DNA of 15,655 bases from CAZFLD01 sp964519835 (GTDB lineage: Bacteria > Spirochaetota > Spirochaetia > DSM-27196 > CAZFLD01): contig CAZFLD010000087.1 in the NCBI GenBank assembly GCA_964519835.1, positions 1 through 15,655 on the forward strand, read 5' to 3'. The notes beneath the pieces are model-generated. The model worked only from the letters and a program-made list of their open reading frames with translations. It did no database searches and was not told where the DNA came from. A program made the position numbers and the translations under genes. Shown piece by piece: positions 6,069 to 12,927 of this stretch (position 1 is its first letter; every line of letters starts with the position of its first letter).

Positions 6069-8072
6069 TCAGGGACCTTGGTTGCCCCCATGAACGTGGC
6101 GTCGGTACGCCTGCGGCGACAATGAGTAGCTCCGCACAAAGGCCTTTCGAAAGGTGTTGAGATTCATGTAGCCGGACTTTGCTGCGATGTCCGAGATGTT
6201 GTTGGCAGTTTCAATCAGTTGTTTCGCCGCGTAGTCGAGGCGAAGCCCTTCCACGTATTGATGGTAGCTAACGCCGAACTGCTCTTTAATGCTCCGGCTG
6301 ATGTGTGACTCGGAGAGATGGAACTCTCGGGCCAAGAGCTTCAGCGACAACTCCTGGTTTCTAAACGATCCGTCTATGTACTTTTTTATGGCTCGAAAGA
6401 CGCGACCGGGTTGGTCTTCCCTGCCTGCGCGAAGCATTTCGGCCATATCGGTGATTATCCTTGACACTTCCTCCGTGGATTGAATCTGTTCGTCGATCGA
6501 CAGCAAATCTTCCTTGAGTCTCAACCCCTGTCGATTGTCTTGGTACCGAATCTCCGGGAGCAGCTTAAGTAGTGTGCACTTCAGGTTGTGGACGAACGCG
6601 GACCACATACGCGCGGAACGGGCGTGCGCCACTCGGTTGCGCTGGAACAGTTCCTCCACGATGCAGACGGCCTTTTCGGTGGCGCCGCTACGAAGGCTGT
6701 TGAGCAATCCGGCTTCGATTTCTATGGGAAAATAGAACGACTGCAACTGCAGTTCGGGCAGATCCGCGAAGAACACAATCGGATGGTTGTCTCCCTGCTC
6801 CCCGCGCCGAGAATAGGCTTCCTTCGCCTCGATAAACGAAGACGGGAGCTGCAGCACGTTGTTGCTGCGGGTGCCGACCCCCGCGTAGCCGTCAACAAGC
6901 TCGTTAACTCGACGACGAAAGAGTCCATCCGAAGAGAAGCCTCCGCTCACGATCCAGGACCGGTGCTCACCTTCGTTTATGGCCAAGACCACCTGTGCTG
7001 CGCCGGACCGGCGGTGTTGCTTGAGCTGTCGATCTCCGTACGCCACACAGAACCACTCCCGTCGTCGCCGTGAAAGCGTGATAACCAGCGACTGGTGGTC
7101 TCGAGTGGAGATATTGCCGCCTGCAAGCCACTCACCGACCAGCGAGACAAGCGAGCGCCTCGAATACCGCACTCTGAAAAGCACATATGCAGCATATGCA
7201 CCCAGAATGCGTCTTGCGGACTCCTGTCGACCCAACATACCGGCTGTAAGGCCGATCCCGATGCTCTCGACACGGCCGTACCGGTGTAAGAAATACAGAA
7301 CGTCTCCCAGAAACAGTACCAACGCGAGTCCGAAGCTAGTCAAAAAGACGTGGAGAAACGGCGCCCCAAGGAGTTCGCCGGCGCCCGCGACGGCATACGA
7401 CAGCGGCAACACTTGTGAACGGATGAGGTACTTCGCCCGGCCGCTTCCACCGACGCGTGTAAAGTGGATTTCGTCGTCGAAGGACTCTATGTAGTACCCT
7501 GCGGCTTCTGCCGCGGGCTGAATCTCGGAGAGGTCCACAAACGCCAGCAGACGAGTCGGGGCCCCGACAGCATACCGAGGAAGCTGGTACGAAACCAACA
7601 AGCGACCCGTGCCGTGCTTGGCCTCTCTACTGTGGAGGACTGCCGTGACGACATCTTTCGTCTCGATTTTGTCCCGAAGCTGGACGCGGTCGAAATCGCT
7701 CCCGAGCGTGACCGCCTCGTAGAAAAGGTGTGGGCGAACGTACGAGTAACCTACGCCGACCAAGTACTCGTTGACCGACAGGAAATACTCGGTGACAAGG
7801 GGATCAGGTGTGGCGGTATCGCGAAGTCGACCTTGGAGATAGATGACATCGCCGATGTCGAACTCCCGTCCAAAGGCCTCCGTTGTGGTAAGCCGACCTG
7901 TGTGGCTGCGTAGGCGCGTCATGACGGTTTCGAGCCTGTTCACGAGGCGAATCGCGGTTTGTTCTTTTTGCCGCTCCAGGATATCGCCGACAGCACTAAA
8001 CAAAAAGGGCAGTACCATCAGGACGAATATCAAGACCAGACGCAGGCGTGTCACCGCTCGTACCCACCGCAT
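6069..8072 (-). CDS. Membrane-bound AraC-family sensor-regulator (YesS/YtdP-like)
   Basis: This is a 667-residue protein with a transmembrane helix at about 12-28 (LVLIFVLMVLPFLFSAV), an extracytoplasmic sensing segment of about 200 residues, and a second membrane helix near 238-262 (FLTSFGLALVLFLGDVLYFL). A cytoplasmic linker of about 300 residues follows, then a C-terminal AraC double helix-turn-helix at about 563-662. The first HTH is LLAREFHLSESHISRSIKE. The second is ISDIAAKSGYMNLNTFRKAF, followed by SLSPQAYRR. The architecture matches the Bacillus YesS/YtdP class, which sits beside LplABC/YesOPQ sugar importers and activates them. It is divergent from such an importer here. I chose ATG 8072 because TGCTACAAT (8088-8080, minus) lies 7 nt upstream. 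ATG 8081 would overlap that box, and the open frame to 8249 would overlap the permease start. Confidence 0.88.
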   Translation of the reverse strand: MRWVRAVTRLRLVLIFVLMVLPFLFSAVGDILERQKEQTAIRLVNRLETVMTRLRSHTGRLTTTEAFGREFDIGDVIYLQGRLRDTATPDPLVTEYFLSVNEYLVGVGYSYVRPHLFYEAVTLGSDFDRVQLRDKIETKDVVTAVLHSREAKHGTGRLLVSYQLPRYAVGAPTRLLAFVDLSEIQPAAEAAGYYIESFDDEIHFTRVGGSGRAKYLIRSQVLPLSYAVAGAGELLGAPFLHVFLTSFGLALVLFLGDVLYFLHRYGRVESIGIGLTAGMLGRQESARRILGAYAAYVLFRVRYSRRSLVSLVGEWLAGGNISTRDHQSLVITLSRRRREWFCVAYGDRQLKQHRRSGAAQVVLAINEGEHRSWIVSGGFSSDGLFRRRVNELVDGYAGVGTRSNNVLQLPSSFIEAKEAYSRRGEQGDNHPIVFFADLPELQLQSFYFPIEIEAGLLNSLRSGATEKAVCIVEELFQRNRVAHARSARMWSAFVHNLKCTLLKLLPEIRYQDNRQGLRLKEDLLSIDEQIQSTEEVSRIITDMAEMLRAGREDQPGRVFRAIKKYIDGSFRNQELSLKLLAREFHLSESHISRSIKEQFGVSYHQYVEGLRLDYAAKQLIETANNISDIAAKSGYMNLNTFRKAFVRSYSLSPQAYRRHVHGGNQGP

Positions 8073-8079
8073 TGGCGCC

Positions 8080-8088
8080 ATTGTAGCA
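8080..8088 (-). promoter_or_regulatory. Extended -10 promoter of the AraC-type regulator
   Basis: On the minus strand TGCTACAAT occupies 8088 down to 8080, followed by 7 nt and the ATG at 8072. No Shine-Dalgarno sequence is present, which predicts a leaderless transcript. A more distal candidate on the same strand is TTGAGC, 17-bp spacer, GATAGA (about 8146 to 8118), which would give a short leader. Confidence 0.5.
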
Positions 8089-8148
8089 CCAAATGCCCGC
8101 GACTGGGTCGCAATCCTCTCTATCGCACAAAAGTATCGGCTGCTCAAG

Positions 8149-8190
8149 TTTTTCCTCGTGGGAATCACATGTTTTTCCTCGCAGGAAAAA
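8149..8190. promoter_or_regulatory. Probable operator of the AraC-type regulator
   Basis: TTTTTCCT at 8149-8156 is repeated at 8172-8179, exactly 23 bp on. The second copy forms a perfect inverted repeat with AGGAAAAA (8183-8190) around the centre CGC. The direct-repeat context is GTTTTTCCTCG in both copies. Two direct half-sites about two helical turns apart, ending 9 bp before the permease -35 box, is the geometry expected for an AraC-family activator. The assignment to the neighbouring regulator is inference. Confidence 0.6.
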
Positions 8191-8199
8191 AGGCTGCAG

Positions 8200-8228
8200 T
8201 TGAGTGCGGGTAGGACAGACACCATAAT
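8200..8228 (+). promoter_or_regulatory. Promoter of the ABC transporter operon
   Basis: TTGAGT (8200-8205) and CATAAT (8223-8228) are separated by exactly 17 bp. Transcription is predicted at about 8235, one or two bases before the GTG at 8237, so the first permease would be translated from a leaderless mRNA. Confidence 0.65.
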
Positions 8229-8236
8229 CCGGACTC

Positions 8237-9190
8237 GTGAGCACGACACGGGAACTGCTTAGGGAAGAGAGACGGCTCGAGCGGCGGAAGTTCAGGAGCA
8301 AGTCTCTCCGGCGAAACCTAGACCTATATCTTATTCTCCTCGTTCCGCTCGCCTACGTAATTGTCTTCCAATACGTGCCTATCTATGGCTACGTATTGGC
8401 GTTTAAGCATTTTTCTCCTACACAGGGAATATGGGGCAGTCCCTGGGCAGGGCTTCAGTACATCGAGCAGTTTGTAAACTCGTATCAGTTTGTACGAGTG
8501 CTCCTCAACACTCTCACCCTTTCCGTGGGGCTGCTCATACTCGCAACCCCCTTCTCACTCGTGCTTGCCGTCGCCGTGGTCAAAAGCCGAATACGGTGGC
8601 TTCGAAAGAGTACGCAGTTTGTCACCTACATTCCGTACTTCTTCTCGATGGTCATCGTCACTTCGATGATCATGCAACTTCTGCACCCGCGGGTGGGCCT
8701 TCTAAACGTCTTTCTGAACTGGCTTGGGTTCGATTCAACAAACCTGCTGGCACAACCGGCGGCCTTTGTTCCTATCTACGTTGCCTCTAGTATTTGGCAG
8801 TACGCCGGGTACGGATCGATCCTCTTTGTAGCGGTCCTTACCGGCATCGACTACCAGCTGTACGAGTCTGCCGAAATCGACGGCGCGAACCAGTGGCGGC
8901 AGCTCATCTACATCGATCTGCCCTACCTTCTCCCTACGTTGACCGTTGTCTTTATCGTCCGAATCGGACAGGTGCTCAGCGTCGGGTTCGAGAAGGCGTA
9001 CCTGTTGCAAAACAGTCTAAATCTAGCCGCGTCCGAAATACTACCAACCTACATCTTCAAGCTCGGACTCCAGCAGGGACAGTTCAGCTTGTCTACGGCC
9101 GTCAATCTTTTCAACACACTAATGAACCTTGTGATCGTTGTGTTGGCAAACTGGATCGTGAAACGCCTAAAGGGCCAGGCCATCTACTGA
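8237..9190 (+). CDS. ABC sugar transporter permease, LplB/YtcP-partner type
   Basis: This 317-residue inner-membrane subunit belongs to a carbohydrate (CUT1) importer. A basic N-terminal tail (RRLERRKFRSKSLRRN) precedes the first membrane helix, LYLILLVPLAYVIVFQYVP, followed by the family-typical IYGYVLAFKHFSPTQGI. About six membrane helices are apparent. The EAA loop that contacts the ATPase is at about 211-230 (SAEIDGANQWRQLIYIDLP). The GTG at 8237 is the only plausible start: an in-frame TAA lies at 8225-8227 and no other start codon precedes the first helix. The next permease begins 1 nt after this stop codon, so the two are translationally coupled. No ATPase gene accompanies it; partners of this class commonly share an MsmX-like ATPase encoded elsewhere. 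Confidence 0.92.
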   Translation: MSTTRELLREERRLERRKFRSKSLRRNLDLYLILLVPLAYVIVFQYVPIYGYVLAFKHFSPTQGIWGSPWAGLQYIEQFVNSYQFVRVLLNTLTLSVGLLILATPFSLVLAVAVVKSRIRWLRKSTQFVTYIPYFFSMVIVTSMIMQLLHPRVGLLNVFLNWLGFDSTNLLAQPAAFVPIYVASSIWQYAGYGSILFVAVLTGIDYQLYESAEIDGANQWRQLIYIDLPYLLPTLTVVFIVRIGQVLSVGFEKAYLLQNSLNLAASEILPTYIFKLGLQQGQFSLSTAVNLFNTLMNLVIVVLANWIVKRLKGQAIY

Positions 9191-9191
9191 T

Positions 9192-10109
9192 ATGAACGGA
9201 GCGCGAACACGGCGTCGGCTAGGACCAACAGACCGGATCTTTTTTATCGTTATGAACTTGATTCTTGTTGTCGCGTTTTTGGCCGTTGTCTTCCCTATCC
9301 TCAACGTCATTTCGTCGTCACTCAGTTCTCCCTCTGCTGTTGTTACCGGGCAGGTCTCCGTTTTTCCGACCGATATCTTTTTTGGCGGCTACAGCGCCGT
9401 CTTTAACAGTCCGCAGGTCGGAACCGGGTACCTCAACTCGCTGATATACACCGGCTTCGGCACCTTTTTTGGGCTGTGCCTTACTTCGATCGCTGGATAC
9501 GTATTGTCGCGGAAGGACCTATGGGGACGAGGGTTTTTTGCGTTTGTTTTTTTACTACCGCTACTCTTTCAGGGTGGAATCATCCCCACATATCTTTTGT
9601 TTCGCAATCTTGGATTGCTCGATACCCGACTTGCGCTGATCGTGAATGGTGCCGTGAACCCGTATTACGTTCTTATTGCAGTCTCTTACTTTCGAAACCA
9701 AATACCGGGTGAGCTACTCGATGCGGCCACTATCGATGGAGCTACCAACCTTCAGTTTATGTACCGAATAGTTATCCCTCTCTCAAAGCCGATACTGGCA
9801 GTCATAACTCTTTGGGTCGGCGTTCAACATTGGAACAACTACTTTGCGCCGCTAATGTTTCTCAAGTCGAACGACTTGTTTCCACTCACCATAGTACTGA
9901 GAAACATGATCGCCAATTACCAGTTGAGCGCGGAAGATATCGCCAGTATAGCGATGCTGGATACGGGTGATGCGTCGAAGTATCTCGGTCTTACGGAAGT
10001 GATGAAGTACTCACTTATCGTTGTTGGAAGTCTTCCGATGATCCTGCTCTATCCGTTCGTGCAGAAGTTTTTTGTTAGGGGAGTGACTGTCGGCTCGATC
10101 AAAGGGTGA
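9192..10109 (+). CDS. ABC sugar transporter permease, LplC/YtcP type
   Basis: This is the second, 305-residue membrane subunit of the same CUT1 importer. The first helix is FFIVMNLILVVAFLAVVFPILNVI, followed by the SSSLSSPSAVVTG periplasmic segment common in this family. The EAA loop is at about 177-197 (DAATIDGATNLQFMYRIVIPLS), and the chain ends KFFVRGVTVGSIKG, a typical terminal signature of the LplC group. It starts 1 nt after the upstream permease stop codon with little Shine-Dalgarno sequence of its own, which suggests coupled translation. It forms the translocation pore with the preceding gene product and receives substrate from the binding protein encoded 43 nt downstream. Confidence 0.92.
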   Translation: MNGARTRRRLGPTDRIFFIVMNLILVVAFLAVVFPILNVISSSLSSPSAVVTGQVSVFPTDIFFGGYSAVFNSPQVGTGYLNSLIYTGFGTFFGLCLTSIAGYVLSRKDLWGRGFFAFVFLLPLLFQGGIIPTYLLFRNLGLLDTRLALIVNGAVNPYYVLIAVSYFRNQIPGELLDAATIDGATNLQFMYRIVIPLSKPILAVITLWVGVQHWNNYFAPLMFLKSNDLFPLTIVLRNMIANYQLSAEDIASIAMLDTGDASKYLGLTEVMKYSLIVVGSLPMILLYPFVQKFFVRGVTVGSIKG

Positions 10110-10152
10110 ATACCGCGTCGTTGGCGCGAACACAATTTGTAGGAGGTATTGT

Positions 10153-11787
10153 ATGAAACGTGGAATATTCCTCGTAACGGCACTGGTTTTGGTCGCGACC
10201 GTATCCGTATTCGGACGCGGAACGACCGACGGACTCGGCGACGAGGCGGCAGGGTTGTCGGCTCCGGGAGAGTTTCCGATCGTTGAGGAAACGGCGACTC
10301 CCGATATCGCGGTGGTCCAGCTCCAGACGTTTGTGACGGACATGGAGACAAACGCCTGGTGGAACTACGTCGAGAACCTGACCAACGTAGAGGCAAATTG
10401 GCAGCCGATTCCTCGCGCTGATCTTGGTACTCGGAGGCAGCTGATCGTCGCCAGTGGTGACTATCCCGATGCGGCGTACGGGCTGGAGTTTGGGCAGGCC
10501 GACATCGTCCGATACGGGACGGACGGCGTGTTTGTGCCTCTACAGGAGTACATCGATCGTAGCGCACCCAACCTGGCCCGAAACCTTGCGGCGCGACCGG
10601 ACGTGCGGCAGGCAATAACAGCACCCAACGGAAACATATACAACATGCCGAAGGTCAACGACTGCTATCACTGCATGTTCCAACACAAGATGTGGGTGCA
10701 TGCGGATTGGCTCGAGGCCGTGGGCTTAGATGCACCGACCACGGTCGAGGAGTTCTATGAGATGCTTGTTGCCTTCGCCACCGAAGACCCGAACGGCAAT
10801 GGAGAGGCCGACGAAATAGCCTTGAGCGGCGCCGAGCTCGGTGGGTGGAACACGCAGGTCATCGGTCCCTACCTCATGAGTCCGTTTGTCTACACGTCCA
10901 GCCACGGCGCGCGACTCTACATGGATGATGGTCAAGTTGCATCTGCTGCAACAACGGAGGGGTGGCGTGAAGGTCTCAGGTTCCTCAACCGGCTCTTCGA
11001 GGAGGGCTTGCTCGACGAAGGAGCCTTGGTCCAAGACCGTGCACAGCTTATCCAGCTCGGTGAGAATCCCGGCGTACCGATTCTCGGTGCGGTGCCGGCG
11101 GGTTATTGGTCCCAGTTCACCGAGCACGGCGGCGCGAGTGGTCGATACACCGAATACGTCGAGCTCCCGCCGCTCGAAGGCCCGGCCGGAGTGCGGCAAG
11201 CCTCCTTTACACCTCAGGCTCCGACCGGTGGCTTTCAGGTCTTTGCCGGGGCCGAGAATCCCGAGCTTCTGGTCAAGTGGGCCGATATCATCTATGACGA
11301 GGAACACCGAAGAACCGCTTGGTTCGGCGAAGAGGGTGTTGGTTGGGCCGAGGCAGGTCCTGAAGACCAAAACGCCTTTGGGGACCAGGCGGCCTACAAG
11401 CTCTTGGATGTTGATGGGCTGTCCAATTACCGCTTTGGTTGGCTGGGGCCGTTCTGGGCAACGTCGGATATCCGCAACAGCGAGGCCGTGAACCTGGAGG
11501 CGGATTCCATGTTCGACAACGTTGGGTACGCGCTGACGGTGGTGACCAAACGGAGTTATGAGCCGTACGGCGCGCAGGAGAAAGAGCTCAGTCCTGTAAT
11601 CATGACGCCGGAGGACGCGACGGAAGCCGCGAACCTAACCACGACGATCCAGGAGTACATCAACGAGATGGCGGCGCGGTTTGTGGTCGGGCGGTCGGAT
11701 CTCGATAGCGATTGGAGCTCGTACCTTGCGGAGTTCGACGACCTCGGTCTCGAACGCCTAATCGAGATCACAGGGAAGTACTATTAA
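10153..11787 (+). CDS. Extracellular sugar-binding protein of the ABC importer
   Basis: This 544-residue solute-binding protein is of the large LplA/YtcQ type. The signal peptide spans about 1-21 (MKRGIFLVTALVLVATVSVFG) and lacks a lipobox cysteine, so it is predicted to be cleaved by type I signal peptidase and released to the periplasm or outside. A Ca-loop-like DPNGNGEADE lies at about 212-221, a segment recurrent in this family. PKVNDCYHCMFQHKMWVHADWL near 166-187 is the usual hinge-region KMW motif, here with a CxxC pair (C171, C174). AGGAGGT, 5 nt before the ATG, is the strongest Shine-Dalgarno sequence in the locus and fits the high expression expected of a binding protein. The ligand cannot be read from sequence; the neighbours suggest a sulfated oligosaccharide. 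Confidence 0.92.
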   Translation: MKRGIFLVTALVLVATVSVFGRGTTDGLGDEAAGLSAPGEFPIVEETATPDIAVVQLQTFVTDMETNAWWNYVENLTNVEANWQPIPRADLGTRRQLIVASGDYPDAAYGLEFGQADIVRYGTDGVFVPLQEYIDRSAPNLARNLAARPDVRQAITAPNGNIYNMPKVNDCYHCMFQHKMWVHADWLEAVGLDAPTTVEEFYEMLVAFATEDPNGNGEADEIALSGAELGGWNTQVIGPYLMSPFVYTSSHGARLYMDDGQVASAATTEGWREGLRFLNRLFEEGLLDEGALVQDRAQLIQLGENPGVPILGAVPAGYWSQFTEHGGASGRYTEYVELPPLEGPAGVRQASFTPQAPTGGFQVFAGAENPELLVKWADIIYDEEHRRTAWFGEEGVGWAEAGPEDQNAFGDQAAYKLLDVDGLSNYRFGWLGPFWATSDIRNSEAVNLEADSMFDNVGYALTVVTKRSYEPYGAQEKELSPVIMTPEDATEAANLTTTIQEYINEMAARFVVGRSDLDSDWSSYLAEFDDLGLERLIEITGKYY

Positions 11788-11823
11788 AGCTGACCTGCGG
11801 ATCTACAGTTTTTGATCGCATGC

Positions 11824-11849
11824 GTGCCGTCGGCATCCGCCGACGGCAC
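11824..11849 (+). terminator. Strong intercistronic stem-loop after the binding-protein gene
   Basis: GTGCCGTCGGC (11824-11834), loop ATCC, GCCGACGGCAC (11839-11849) gives a perfect 11-bp stem with no T-run. Hairpins in this position commonly protect the binding-protein mRNA from 3' decay and lower expression of the downstream genes. Full termination is less likely. It is followed by the palindrome GGCCTAGGCC and further GC-rich repeats up to 11880. Confidence 0.65.
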
Positions 11850-11910
11850 TGCATTGGGCCTAGGCCGCCGGCCGCGGCCCACCGGAGTAGACTCGCTTCA
11901 GGAGGTTCCC

Positions 11911-12882
11911 ATGGTTCCAAAGCCGTTTCGCGTTGACCTTCCGCTTCGCCTTCCGTACGCCAACCGCCTCCTCGATTCCGATTGGAACATCTGGGGCAGC
12001 ACGCCGGTCCGGACCTCTGATGGAGTCTGCCACCTGATCTTTTCGCGATGGCCGCGACGGCTTGGTTTTGATGCCTGGGCGACCAACTCGGAATATGCCT
12101 ACGCCACGGCGCCCGGGCCCTTCGGCCCGTATACGGTCCATGGTCGAATTCTGCCGCCGGCGGGCGACTCGAAGCGTTGGGATTCCGGTGGATGTCACAA
12201 CCCAAGCCTCATAGAACACAACGGCGGCTATTACCTCTACTACTCCGGACACCACGGAAACGGTGAATGGTGGAACCACCGGAATAACCAGCGTGTTGGT
12301 GTGGCGGTTGCCGACCATCCATCCGGGCCGTGGCGCCTTTTTGATGAACCGCTTATGAAGCCTCGCCCGGGGCATATCCTCACCACGACTCCCCACGTTT
12401 TTCTTCGTTTAGACGGACAGTTCGAGATGGTCTACAAGACGGTGACTGAAGGGCCGATGCCCTTCGGGGGAGTCGTGAAGCACGTGATCGCACTGGCCGA
12501 CAATCCGCTCGGTCCCTTTGAGGATGTTCGAGACTCATTTATTTCTACACCAAAATCCAAGTTTCCGATTGACGACCACGTGCAGTGGGTCCAGGAAGGT
12601 CGCTACTATGCTCTTGCAAAGGACAACTCCGGCGAGTTTGTCGGCGAACGACGGCCTCTTATTCTTTTTACGTCTGAAAACGGTCTTGATTGGACTCTTG
12701 GTGATAACCCGGTTATGATTCGGCCCGAGATAACGTGGGAGGACGATACGGTAGTCCGGTACGAGAGGCTCGAGATGCCAAAGATTCTGTTTGGAGACGG
12801 CCTCCCTGTCGCGCTCTTCCTCGCCGCACTTCCAAAGGATGCGGACCACTCCCATTCGTTGTTTGTGCCGCTCGGACGCTAG
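11911..12882 (+). CDS. Beta-propeller glycoside hydrolase-like protein (GH43/GH117-like fold), copy A
   Basis: This predicted 323-residue cytosolic enzyme resembles five-bladed beta-propeller glycosidases (clans containing GH43, GH32 and GH117); I do not assign a CAZy family. Seen: DSDWNIWGS (22-30), SRWPRR, AWATNSE, WD (D91) with HNP (96-98), YLYYSG, NHRNNQR (122-128) then GVAVADHPSGPWR, MVYK, PFGG, PIDDH (D221, D222), and RLEMP (E288). The acids at 22/24, 91, 221/222 and 288 are candidate catalytic residues because they recur in the second copy at 14476-15480. AGGAGG, ending 5 nt before ATG 11911, fixes this start over an earlier TTG in the same frame. It lies 45 nt before the sulfatase, so it is likely part of the ABC operon. 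No signal peptide is present. Confidence 0.8.
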   Translation: MVPKPFRVDLPLRLPYANRLLDSDWNIWGSTPVRTSDGVCHLIFSRWPRRLGFDAWATNSEYAYATAPGPFGPYTVHGRILPPAGDSKRWDSGGCHNPSLIEHNGGYYLYYSGHHGNGEWWNHRNNQRVGVAVADHPSGPWRLFDEPLMKPRPGHILTTTPHVFLRLDGQFEMVYKTVTEGPMPFGGVVKHVIALADNPLGPFEDVRDSFISTPKSKFPIDDHVQWVQEGRYYALAKDNSGEFVGERRPLILFTSENGLDWTLGDNPVMIRPEITWEDDTVVRYERLEMPKILFGDGLPVALFLAALPKDADHSHSLFVPLGR

Positions 12883-12927
12883 GGCGGCGATCTGGTCGCA
12901 CGGCCGGCAAGGTTGAGGTAACGGAAG

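Noticed and set aside
7180..7202. GCATATGC-type palindromic repeat (CATATGCAGCATATGC)
   Set aside because: It lies inside the AraC-type coding sequence and is explained by the Ala-Tyr-Ala-Ala-Tyr codons; no regulatory role is supported.
8073..8249. Upstream extension of the AraC-type protein to 8249
   Set aside because: It would overlap the divergent permease start, its promoter and the operator, and it adds a non-membrane N-terminal segment not typical of the family. An extended -10 box lies right before ATG 8072.
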